In this document: piece after piece, positions 1-7,326 of the stretch
How positions within the stretch are numbered: the stretch's first letter is position 1
Layout of the letters: each line of letters starts with the position of its first letter
Assembly: GCA_965652545.1 (NCBI GenBank)
Contig: CBFGWV010000034.1
Coordinates: forward strand, 1-25,554
Source of the DNA: CBFGWV01 sp965652545
Lineage (GTDB): Bacteria > Pseudomonadota > Gammaproteobacteria > Competibacterales > Competibacteraceae
Length of the DNA stretch: 25,554 bases
Reading direction: 5' to 3'
The notes under the pieces: generated by a model
Told to the model about the DNA's origin: nothing
Seen by the model: only the letters and a program-made list of their open reading frames with translations
Databases searched by the model: none
Translations under genes and position numbers: made by a program

Positions 1-8
1 ATCACCCG

Positions 9-686
9 GTGAGTCGGTCACAATCGACTCGTGACCGCCTGTGTCGGCAGCTGGGTTACACGTTCCAGCTGCCGACCCTGCTGGACCAGGCGCTGACCCA
101 CCGCAGTGCTGGTGGCGCGGATAACGAACGTTTGGAGTTCCTGGGCGATGCCATCCTCAATCTGGTGATTGCGGAGGCCCTGTTCGAGCGTTATCCAAAA
201 GCACCCGAAGGCGATCTCACCCGCATGCGGGCATCCCTGGTGCGCGAGGCCACGTTGGCTGAGATCGCCCGTGAACTCGAACTGGGCGAGTGCGTCGCCT
301 TGGGGCCTGGCGAGCTCAAGAGCGGTGGGTTTCGGCGTGATTCCATCCTTGCCGACGCGCTGGAGGCAATCATGGGCGCGATCGCCCGTGATAGTAACCT
401 CGCGGCCGCCCGAGAGGTGATTCTCGCGCTCTATCAACAGCGTCTGGCCGAAGTGCCGTCGGCCAGGGTGCTCAAGGATCCCAAGACCCGCTTGCAGGAA
501 TGGTTGCAGGCGCGCCAGCGCCCGCTACCGGCGTACGATGTGGTGTCTGTAACCGGCGAAGGGCACAGCCAGCACTTTGTCGTGCGCTGTCGCGTCGACG
601 ATGACACGGCGGCGACGGGCGAGGGCAGCAGCCGTCGCCGCGCCGAGCAGGCCGCGGCCCAATGTGTATTCGAGAACTTGCAATGA
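9..686 (+). CDS. rnc: Ribonuclease III
   Basis: This is the double-strand-specific endoribonuclease that processes rRNA precursors and structured mRNAs in the cytoplasm. The family signature ERLEFLGDA is at residues 40-48, and the probable metal-binding residues are D47, D116 and E119. The double-stranded RNA-binding domain covers about residues 153-225 and ends in the conserved alanine-rich helix (RRRAEQAAA). The length, 225 aa, matches the E. coli enzyme (226 aa). The start is a GTG only 8 bases from the window edge, so an upstream in-frame start cannot be excluded. Its stop overlaps the era start (ATGA), which implies translational coupling in an rnc-era-recO operon. Family identity is secure; only the start is uncertain. 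Confidence 0.96.
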   Translation: MSRSQSTRDRLCRQLGYTFQLPTLLDQALTHRSAGGADNERLEFLGDAILNLVIAEALFERYPKAPEGDLTRMRASLVREATLAEIARELELGECVALGPGELKSGGFRRDSILADALEAIMGAIARDSNLAAAREVILALYQQRLAEVPSARVLKDPKTRLQEWLQARQRPLPAYDVVSVTGEGHSQHFVVRCRVDDDTAATGEGSSRRRAEQAAAQCVFENLQ

Positions 687-1588
687 CCGATGAGAAAACC
701 CGTGCCGGCTATGTGGCGTTGATTGGTAGGCCCAATGTGGGCAAATCGACGCTGCTCAATCATTTTGTCGGGCAGAAGCTGAGTATCACCTCACCCAGGC
801 CCCAGACGACCCGACATACGTTACTGGGTATCCTGACGCGTGATGATACCCAGATCGTATTTGTCGATACGCCGGGGCTGCACGCCAATGCACCCAGGGC
901 GGTCAACCGGATGATGAACCGCGCCGCCGGGGGCGCCCTGGAGTTCGTCGATGTGGTCGTCCTGGTCGTGGAGGCCCAGCGTTGGACCCCTGAGGACGAC
1001 CATGTCCTGGAGGTGGTCAAGCGGTTCCAGGGGCCGGTGATTCTCGCCCTGAACAAGATCGATCGCCTGGATGACAAGAAAGCGCTTCTCCCCATCATCG
1101 AGGCGATGGCCACCCGTCATGGTTTTGCCGAGATCGTACCGGTTTCCGCCAGCCGCGAGGATGGTCTCGACCGACTAGAGGCGGCGATTTCCGAGCGCCT
1201 GCCGTATGGACCGTTCAGCTTCGAGCCTGACCAAGTCACCACCGCGAGCGTGCGTTTCCTGGCGGCGGAGATCATCCGCGAGAAGCTCTTTCGCCGCTTG
1301 CATGACGAAGTCCCCTACGCACTCACGGTTACGATCGAAGGCTTCGAGGACACACCAACGCTTACGCGTATTCAGGCCGTGATTTGGGTGGAGCGACCGG
1401 GTCAGAAAGCTATCGTTATCGGCCAAGGTGGCACCAATCTGCGCGAAGTTGGGCGTCAGGCTCGTCTCGATCTGGAGGCGATGCTGGAGCGCAAGGTATT
1501 TCTCCAGACTTGGGTGAAGGTGCGTGAGGGCTGGAGCGATGATGAGTCGGCACTGCGCAGTTTCGGCCTGGATACCGGGCAGGAATGA
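683..1588 (+). CDS. era: GTPase Era, 16S rRNA-binding ribosome assembly factor
   Basis: Era is an essential GTPase that binds the 3' end of 16S rRNA during 30S assembly. With the ATG at 683 the protein is 301 aa, the same as E. coli Era. Visible motifs are G1 GRPNVGKS (15-22), G3 DTPG (62-65), G4 NKID (124-127) and G5 SAS (155-157). The C-terminal KH domain has its GQGG loop at 247-250. An in-frame ATG lies 21 bases upstream inside rnc. I prefer 683 because it gives the ATGA overlap with the rnc stop and the family length. recO follows after 12 bases. Confidence 0.97.
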   Translation: MTDEKTRAGYVALIGRPNVGKSTLLNHFVGQKLSITSPRPQTTRHTLLGILTRDDTQIVFVDTPGLHANAPRAVNRMMNRAAGGALEFVDVVVLVVEAQRWTPEDDHVLEVVKRFQGPVILALNKIDRLDDKKALLPIIEAMATRHGFAEIVPVSASREDGLDRLEAAISERLPYGPFSFEPDQVTTASVRFLAAEIIREKLFRRLHDEVPYALTVTIEGFEDTPTLTRIQAVIWVERPGQKAIVIGQGGTNLREVGRQARLDLEAMLERKVFLQTWVKVREGWSDDESALRSFGLDTGQE

Positions 1589-1600
1589 GTTGACGCCGGT

Positions 1601-2308
1601 ATGCGCGTGGCCCCGACACCGGCCTTCGTCCTTTTTCGCAAACCGTATCGCGACACTAGCCTGTTGCTCGAAATATTCAGTCGCGATCACGGCCGCGTCG
1701 GACTGATCGCCCGCGGCGTTCGTTCGCCGCGTTCCCGCTGGCGAAGCCGACTGCAGCCATTTTGCGCATTGGAAATGGGTTGGTCGCTGCACGGCGATCT
1801 GGGGCGACTGACCTCGGCCGAGGAGTATGGCCCGGCAAGATTGATGGCGCCTGAGCGCTTGGTCTTCGGCTGGTATCTCAATGAACTGTTGTTGCGGTTG
1901 CTCGCCCGGCACGACCCACATCCTGAGCTTTTCCTGCCCTACGATCGAGCGCTCGATGCTCTCTCCCGCGGCGATCCCGAAGCCCCTGTGCTCCGGCGCT
2001 TCGAGCGGATTCTGCTGGAGCTCACCGGCTTCGCCCCGACGCTGGATACGGATGTACAAGGCGAGCCGGTCAATGCTGATGGCCGCTACGCCTTCGACGC
2101 CGGTCGTGGTCTCAAACGCGCCCTGTCTGGGGAGCCGGGTACGGTGAGCGGTCGTGCGGCCCTGGCCCTCGCCGAGGATCGTCTGGAGCCTGCCGACCTC
2201 GCCGATGCCTTGCGCATCACCCGGGCCGCACTGGCCGAAGCACTGCAGGGCCAGCGGCTGCGCACCCGCGACTGGCTCATGGCACAACGGCGACGGAACG
2301 AGCCATGA
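1601..2308 (+). CDS. recO: DNA repair protein RecO
   Basis: RecO loads RecA onto SSB-coated single-stranded DNA together with RecR in the RecFOR recombination pathway. The N-terminal OB-fold region carries the typical pattern (AFVLFRKPYRDTSLLLEIF, then GLIARGVR, about residues 8-42). A helical C-terminal domain follows. The zinc-binding cysteines of some RecO proteins are absent, as in E. coli. The length of 235 aa is normal. The Shine-Dalgarno match before the ATG is weak, so translation may depend on coupling with era. The stop overlaps the acpS start by 4 bases (ATGA). Confidence 0.93.
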   Translation: MRVAPTPAFVLFRKPYRDTSLLLEIFSRDHGRVGLIARGVRSPRSRWRSRLQPFCALEMGWSLHGDLGRLTSAEEYGPARLMAPERLVFGWYLNELLLRLLARHDPHPELFLPYDRALDALSRGDPEAPVLRRFERILLELTGFAPTLDTDVQGEPVNADGRYAFDAGRGLKRALSGEPGTVSGRAALALAEDRLEPADLADALRITRAALAEALQGQRLRTRDWLMAQRRRNEP

Positions 2309-2682
2309 TTTACGGTATCGGAACGGATATCGTGCGTGTAGATCGCTTGCGCACAGGGCTGGCGCGCTTTGGCCCTCGGCTGGTCGCTCGAGTCCTTCAT
2401 GCCGCAGAGGTCGCGGATTTCCGCGCCTGCGCCGACCCCGCCCGTTTCCTGGCCAAGCGTTGGGCGGCCAAGGAGGCGCTGGTAAAGGCGTTGAGAACCG
2501 GTGTCCGCGATGGCATAACGCTCAAGCAAATCGCCATAACCCACGATGCGTTGGGCCGTCCTGGTGCCTGTTATCATGCGGCCATTGCCGAGCGTATTCG
2601 GCTGGCCGGGATCACAGCCAGCCACGTGTCCATATCCGACGAGGCCGACCATGTGGTCGCTTTCGCGATATTGGAGGTCTAG
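2305..2682 (+). CDS. acpS: Holo-[acyl-carrier-protein] synthase
   Basis: AcpS transfers 4'-phosphopantetheine from CoA to the serine of apo-acyl carrier protein, which activates it for fatty acid synthesis. The N-terminal GIGTDIV motif contains metal-binding D8. The second motif, RFLAKRWAAKEALVKAL (47-63), holds E57. The C-terminal pattern SISDE followed by VVAFAI is also typical. Its 125 aa match the family (126 in E. coli). The gene overlaps recO by 4 bases. In many relatives pdxJ lies between recO and acpS, but here it does not. The TAG stop (2680-2682) coincides with the left end of a palindromic element. Confidence 0.96.
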   Translation: MIYGIGTDIVRVDRLRTGLARFGPRLVARVLHAAEVADFRACADPARFLAKRWAAKEALVKALRTGVRDGITLKQIAITHDALGRPGACYHAAIAERIRLAGITASHVSISDEADHVVAFAILEV

Positions 2683-2847
2683 GAGCCTGTCTGACTTGAG
2701 CGTCCGTAGCGAGGGGAGTCGGTATCGAGGCAGATTTTTCGATCGTTTGCGGAAGATAGCCGTAGCTATCTGACAAAAAGGATCGGGAAATATGACCGAT
2801 ATCCGGCTTCCCGCAGTAGGACAGTCTCAAGTCCGAGAGGCTCCTAG
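2679..2847. mobile_element. MITE-like palindromic element in a CTAG target
   Basis: The terminal inverted repeats are 22 bases, at 2679-2700 and 2826-2847, and agree at 20 of 22 positions, starting CTAGGAGCCT. Inside them the two halves remain roughly complementary. There is a 10-base stem (2735-2744 with 2781-2790, two G-T pairs) and a perfect 7-base stem around a CGTA loop (2754-2771). The element has no coding capacity. Both ends fall in CTAG; IS630-family elements are known to insert in CTAG and duplicate TA. Removing one TA and the interior would restore acpS with its TAG stop intact. The MITE assignment and the IS630 link are inference. Confidence 0.7.
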
Positions 2848-2892
2848 CCCTCCGGACGATCGCGAACCCTCTTAAGGCCGTACAGGTGCCCT

Positions 2893-3795
2893 ATGCCGTT
2901 ACCCCTGCTTCCCACCATCGACGCCTGCATCGGTAACACACCCCTGGTGCGTCTGCAGCGGTTGGGCGTGCCAGGCCGTAATCTCATCCTCGGCAAGCTG
3001 GAGGGCAACAATCCGGCCGGTTCGGTGAAGGATCGTCCCGCGTTGTCCATGATCCAGGAAGCCGAGAACCGCGGCGATATCCGCCCCGGCGACACATTGA
3101 TCGAAGCCACCAGCGGCAATACCGGTATAGCCCTGGCCATGGTAGCGGCGATCAAGGGCTACAAACTCAAACTCATCATGCCCGCGAACATGAGCGAGGA
3201 ACGTCGAGCGTCGATGGCCGCATACGGTGCCGAGCTCATCCTGGTGTCCAAAGAGGAGGGGATGGAGGGCGCGCGCGATCTCGCCCAGCAGATGGAGCGG
3301 GATGGGCAAGGGCGGGTGCTCGATCAGTTCGCGAACCCGGACAATTGGCTGGCGCACTATCGCGGAACCGGTCCGGAAATCTGGCGTGACACCCAAGGGG
3401 CGGTCACACACTTCGTCTCCGCCATGGGTACGACCGGGACCATCATGGGCGTTTCCAGGTATCTGAAGGCGCAAAACACCGCAGTGCAGATCGTGGGCGT
3501 CCAACCTGCCGACGGTTCTCAGATCCCAGGTATTCGGCGTTGGCCGGAAGCCTATCTACCCCGGATTTTCGAACCGGCTCGCGTGGATATGCAAATCGAC
3601 GTCTCACAGCACGAGGCCGAAGACATGACACGTCTACTGGCGACCCGGGAAGGCATCTTCTGTGGCATTTCGTCGGGAGGCGCCATTGCCGCGGCCCTGA
3701 AGCTCGACCGGGAACTGACCGGAGCGGTTATCGTGTCGATCATTTGTGATCGCGGGGACCGTTATGTCAGCACCGGTGTGTTTCCACCGCGCTAA
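2893..3795 (+). CDS. cysM: Cysteine synthase B (O-acetylserine sulfhydrylase)
   Basis: This PLP enzyme makes cysteine from O-acetylserine and sulfide or thiosulfate. The Schiff-base lysine is K46 in NPAGSVKDR, and the substrate/PLP loop TSGNTG is at 73-78. The segment GSQIPGIRRWPEAYLP and the length of 300 aa point to CysM rather than CysK, which is longer. Only 45 bases separate the MITE from the start codon, so the element separates cysM from acpS and any local promoter must lie in or next to it. The Shine-Dalgarno match is weak (AGGTG). The 3' end overlaps the next gene by 32 bases. Confidence 0.95.
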   Translation: MPLPLLPTIDACIGNTPLVRLQRLGVPGRNLILGKLEGNNPAGSVKDRPALSMIQEAENRGDIRPGDTLIEATSGNTGIALAMVAAIKGYKLKLIMPANMSEERRASMAAYGAELILVSKEEGMEGARDLAQQMERDGQGRVLDQFANPDNWLAHYRGTGPEIWRDTQGAVTHFVSAMGTTGTIMGVSRYLKAQNTAVQIVGVQPADGSQIPGIRRWPEAYLPRIFEPARVDMQIDVSQHEAEDMTRLLATREGIFCGISSGGAIAAALKLDRELTGAVIVSIICDRGDRYVSTGVFPPR

Positions 3796-5827
3796 ACGTC
3801 TCACGCGGCTGATTGTAGCGCTTGCGGCCGCGCTGCTGCTGGCCGCGCCATGCGAGGCGGCACTATCGGTTCGGATTCGTGCTGACCTTGAGGGCACATC
3901 ACCGGATGCTTTGAAGGCCGGGCTGCATATGGAACGTGCTAATACGGGCGGTATGCTGTCGATTGCCTTCATAAACGAAGCCCAAGAGCCGCTTGCCTCC
4001 GCCGACTGCGTAATGGCCCTCACCGAGGGCGAACTGCGCTGTAATGAAGGCAATGCAGCGCTGCGGACCGATTCGGCTCTCCCTGCACTCGATCTGACCT
4101 GGCAAGCCCGGTTGGCGCCCTCCAGTGGCATTGCCCAGCTCGCGGTCAATGGCACCGCGGATTCCGGTGGAACGGTAACGGCCAGTGGCGAACGCGATCC
4201 ACAGGGTTGGAATGTCGCCGCATCGCTATCTGATCTTCCTCTGACGACGCTCTGGCCATGGCTGCCTGAAGCCGTTCGCGGGCACTGGACGGGGCCGCCG
4301 GGTGGCCGGATCAACGCATTAACGATGAGCGCCAGCGACACACCCGAGGGGCGGGTGGCAGGCATGGAGATGCAGCTGCGTGACGTGTCACTGGACAGCA
4401 AGGACGGTAATCATGCTGCCGCGGCCGCCGGCGCGACATTGAGTGCGGATTGGCGGGAGGATGTTGCCCAAGCTCTGGTCCTGCGGCTGACCCTGACACG
4501 AGGTCAGGTTTATGTGGCTCCGTGGTTTCGCGACCTGTCGGAGGTCGGTGTGCTCACCGCCAGTGCGACGGTGACGAAGGAGGCGGACGGTTGGGAGGTT
4601 ACGGAGTTCGCGGTGGCCGACCCGGATGTGCTCAGCCTGCTCGGTCGCGGGCATATATCCTTCAGCAAGTGGCAGTGGCCCCCGCGCCAACTCGATATCC
4701 AGGCCTATGCCGCCGCGTCCGGCGTAGCATTCGAACGCTTCGCAGCACCCTGGCTGATCGAGCGGGGTATTGATGCGACCTTGGTCGGCGGTTCCTTGTC
4801 GGCCACCGCCAAATGGCGCAATAGGGCACTTGTGGCATGGACAGCCGACTGGCCCAAGCTTGATCTGTCCGTCAATGCGCCGGCATTGGAGATAAACGGC
4901 AGTCGTGCGGACATCGGTTGGGCGCGGCAGGGGGAGCGATCCGCCTATCTGTCCTGGCAGGGGGCGAAGGTTTATCGCGTACCCCTGGGTCCGGCATCGG
5001 CGGCGGCACAAGTGGCACCGGACGCCCTGGCCTTGACGGCACCGCTCAGGGTGCCGGTATTCGATGGGGCACTGGTCCTGGATGATTTTTCCGTCAACGG
5101 GTGGTCATCGCTGCCGCCACGGGTGCGGTTGGCTGGCCGGATCGACCCGATTCGCCTCCCCCAACTGACATCGGCTCTGGGTTGGCCCGCGTTGAATGGC
5201 GAATTGTCCGGCATGATTCCCGGTGTTCGTTACGACGGCGACGGCCTGACTCTGGAAGGAGCGCTGTCGATTCGCGTCTTCGATGGCCTGGCCACGGTCA
5301 CCCGATTGCGCCTGAAAGACGTGCTCGGTCAGGTTCCGGTCATGGAGGCGGACATAGGCTTGCGCAATATCGACTTGGGTGTGCTCACCGGGGCGTTCGA
5401 CATCGGCCGCATCGATGGTCGCTTGGAAGGGGCGATCGACGGCCTGCGGCTGGAGAACTGGCAGGTGGCGCAGTTCGATGGGTGGGTGGCCACGCCGGTC
5501 AATGACGATAGCCGCCGCCGGATCAGCCAACGTGCGGTGGAAACGTTGTCCAGTCTTGGTGGTGGTACGCCGACAGCGGTGTTGTCCAGGGGCTTTATCG
5601 GCTTGTTCGACAGCTTTGGCTACGACCGCCTGGGCGTGCGTTGCCTTCTGCGTGCCGGGGTCTGCGAGATGGGCGGCGTCGCCCCGGCGGAACAAGGCTA
5701 TTATCTGGTTCGAGGTTCGGGTCTGCCCAGAATCGACGTAATCGGCTACAACCGGTATGTGGACTGGGCTGTGCTGGTGGCACGCCTGAAAGCCGCCGCC
5801 CAGAGCGAGGGGCCCGTCGTTCAATAG
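3764..5827 (+). CDS. ydbH: AsmA-like exported protein of the YdbH type
   Basis: This is a 687-aa protein with an N-terminal signal or anchor (hydrophobic 16-29, possible cleavage after A32). The rest is a long beta-rich region without enzymatic motifs, as expected for the AsmA-like/bridge-type lipid transfer proteins (TamB, YhdP, YdbH). The C-terminus has a pattern I associate with the YdbH family: DIGRIDGRLEGAIDGLRLENW, then FGYDRLGVRCLL, a GVCEMGG element and GSGLPRIDVIGYN. E. coli YdbH is longer (879 aa). The strongest support is that a YnbE/YdbL-type gene follows directly, as in E. coli ydbH-ynbE-ydbL. ATG 3764 is preferred over GTG 3746; either overlaps cysM. The role in glycerophospholipid transport to the outer membrane is inferred from family work. 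Confidence 0.72.
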   Translation: MSAPVCFHRAKRLTRLIVALAAALLLAAPCEAALSVRIRADLEGTSPDALKAGLHMERANTGGMLSIAFINEAQEPLASADCVMALTEGELRCNEGNAALRTDSALPALDLTWQARLAPSSGIAQLAVNGTADSGGTVTASGERDPQGWNVAASLSDLPLTTLWPWLPEAVRGHWTGPPGGRINALTMSASDTPEGRVAGMEMQLRDVSLDSKDGNHAAAAAGATLSADWREDVAQALVLRLTLTRGQVYVAPWFRDLSEVGVLTASATVTKEADGWEVTEFAVADPDVLSLLGRGHISFSKWQWPPRQLDIQAYAAASGVAFERFAAPWLIERGIDATLVGGSLSATAKWRNRALVAWTADWPKLDLSVNAPALEINGSRADIGWARQGERSAYLSWQGAKVYRVPLGPASAAAQVAPDALALTAPLRVPVFDGALVLDDFSVNGWSSLPPRVRLAGRIDPIRLPQLTSALGWPALNGELSGMIPGVRYDGDGLTLEGALSIRVFDGLATVTRLRLKDVLGQVPVMEADIGLRNIDLGVLTGAFDIGRIDGRLEGAIDGLRLENWQVAQFDGWVATPVNDDSRRRISQRAVETLSSLGGGTPTAVLSRGFIGLFDSFGYDRLGVRCLLRAGVCEMGGVAPAEQGYYLVRGSGLPRIDVIGYNRYVDWAVLVARLKAAAQSEGPVVQ

Positions 5828-5862
5828 CGCATTGCCACCGGGCAAGGCCACGAAGTTTCGGT

Positions 5863-5868
5863 ACAATC
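5863..5868 (+). promoter_or_regulatory. Possible -10 element before the ydbL-like gene
   Basis: TACAAT occurs 31 bases before the ydbL-like start in the 71-base gap after the ydbH-like gene. I do not see a good -35 hexamer at 16-18 bases. It is a weak candidate for an internal promoter, and read-through from cysM is equally possible. Confidence 0.25.
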
Positions 5869-5898
5869 CGCCGCGAACCAATGAGCGGGAGGGCATAG

Positions 5899-6513
5899 AT
5901 GACGACGATGCGATGGTGGCTCATGGCCCCGGCGGGGCTTGCCGCACTGTGGTTGCTCGCAGCCTGCGTGACGATCAACGTGTATTTCCCGGCCGCTGCC
6001 GCCGAACAGGCCGCCGACCGCATCATCCGCGATGTCTGGGGGCGTGACGGTCAACCCGCGCCTTCCGCCGAGACGCCGCCGCAGTCCAGCCGGGAACCGG
6101 TGGTGCAGCGCGTGCTGGTCGCCACCCTGGATCTGCTGATTCCGACCGCCAATGCCCAGCAAGCCGACATCAACATCAATACACCGGCGATCAGTGCGTT
6201 GAGGAATTCGATGACCGCTCGGCACGGCCAACTCGAGCCGTTTTACGCCAGCGGTGCCCTCGGTCTCACCCGCGATGGACTGATCGCGGTACGGGACCCC
6301 AATGCTGTGCCCCTGCCGGATCGCAACACCGTCAAGCAACTGGTGGCGCAGGAGAACAGCGACCGTCAGCGCTTGTACTCCGAGATCGCCAACGCCAATG
6401 GCCATCCAGAGTGGGCGGGACAGATCCGCGATACCTTCGCTCGCCGGTGGATCGACAATGCACGCGGCGGCTGGTTCTACCAGGACAATGGCGGCCAGTG
6501 GGTGCGGAAGTAA
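5899..6513 (+). CDS. ydbL: DUF1318 (YdbL family) lipoprotein with YnbE-like N-terminus
   Basis: This 204-aa protein has a lipoprotein signal ending in LLAAC (lipidated C23). It is followed at once by VTINVYF, which resembles the short beta-strand of E. coli YnbE (ITINMNV). The C-terminal half (about 97-204) is a DUF1318/YdbL domain: an LRNSM segment, FYASGALGLTRDGLIAVRD, the helix NTVKQLVAQENSDRQRLY and a closing GGQWVRK. A hydrophobic stretch ending PTANAQQ (about 75-87) looks like a relic signal peptide between the two parts. A good Shine-Dalgarno (GGGAGG, about 8 bases upstream) supports ATG 5899. In E. coli, YnbE is a separate lipoprotein partner of YdbH, and YdbL is periplasmic. The fusion reading is inference; the DUF1318 assignment is firm. 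Confidence 0.82.
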   Translation: MTTMRWWLMAPAGLAALWLLAACVTINVYFPAAAAEQAADRIIRDVWGRDGQPAPSAETPPQSSREPVVQRVLVATLDLLIPTANAQQADININTPAISALRNSMTARHGQLEPFYASGALGLTRDGLIAVRDPNAVPLPDRNTVKQLVAQENSDRQRLYSEIANANGHPEWAGQIRDTFARRWIDNARGGWFYQDNGGQWVRK

Positions 6514-6518
6514 CCCGT

Positions 6519-7298
6519 ATGTCCGTGATGGTGTTCGATATCGAAACCGTGCCCGATATCGCCGGTGGCCGACGTCTGCTTGATCTCGATGCTGACCTCA
6601 GCGACGCCGATGTCGCCCAGGCCATGTACCAGTTGCGTCGTCAGGCCTCGGGGACGGACTTCCTGCGGCCGCATCTGCATCGGATCGTCGCCATCAGCGT
6701 GGTGTTGCGTCGGGACGATGGCGTCAAGGTCTGGTCGCTCGGTGACGAGCAGGCGGACGAAGCCGAACTCATCACTCGGTTCTTCGACGGCCTGGACCGA
6801 TTCGGCCCGACCCTGGTGTCCTGGAACGGCGGCGGGTTCGATCTGCCGGTGCTGAACTATCGGGCATTGGTGCACGGTATCGCGGCTCCCCGCTATTGGG
6901 AAACCGGCGAGCGTGACCCGGGCTTTCGCTACAGCAACTATCTGAGCCGGTTCCATTGGCGTCACGTCGATCTGATGGACGTTCTGGCCGGCTATCAGGC
7001 GCGGATGGTTGCACCGCTCGATGAGGTGGCCGCTTTGTTGGGGTTTCCCGGCAAGATGGGGATGCACGGCAGTAAAGTGTGGGAGGCGTACCAAGCCGGC
7101 GACATCGCCGGCATCAGGGACTATTGCGAGACCGACGTGCTCAATACCTACCTCGTCTGGCTGCGTTTTCAATTGATGCGTGGGCATCTCGATGCCGATG
7201 CCCATGCGGCCGAGTGTGAGCGCTTGACGCAGCATCTGCACACCAGTGGCGCACCCCACCTCGTTGCCTTTGCAAAGGCTTGGCGCGGCGAGGCCTAG
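6519..7298 (+). CDS. Predicted 3'-5' exonuclease, PolB-like (COG3298)
   Basis: This 259-aa protein is related to the proofreading exonuclease domain of family B DNA polymerases (DNA_pol_B_exo2) and has no polymerase domain. DEDDy-type motifs are visible: Exo I in FDIET (D7, E9), Exo II in LVSWNGGGFDLPVLNY (N103, D108) and Exo III in DYCETD (Y202, D206). All catalytic acids appear intact, so it should be active. ATG 6519 lies 5 bases after the ydbL-like stop. Longer in-frame starts would run into that gene and lack family similarity. The biological substrate is not established for this family. Confidence 0.88.
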   Translation: MSVMVFDIETVPDIAGGRRLLDLDADLSDADVAQAMYQLRRQASGTDFLRPHLHRIVAISVVLRRDDGVKVWSLGDEQADEAELITRFFDGLDRFGPTLVSWNGGGFDLPVLNYRALVHGIAAPRYWETGERDPGFRYSNYLSRFHWRHVDLMDVLAGYQARMVAPLDEVAALLGFPGKMGMHGSKVWEAYQAGDIAGIRDYCETDVLNTYLVWLRFQLMRGHLDADAHAAECERLTQHLHTSGAPHLVAFAKAWRGEA

Positions 7299-7326
7299 CC
7301 TCAATCAACCCATAGGATATTCATCG

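Noticed and set aside
1175..2287. A 370-codon minus-strand frame across era and recO
   Set aside because: It crosses two well-supported genes and has no family features or ribosome binding site.
2680..2892. A small gene inside the palindromic element
   Set aside because: The only frames there are short, lack a ribosome binding site and follow the palindrome symmetry.
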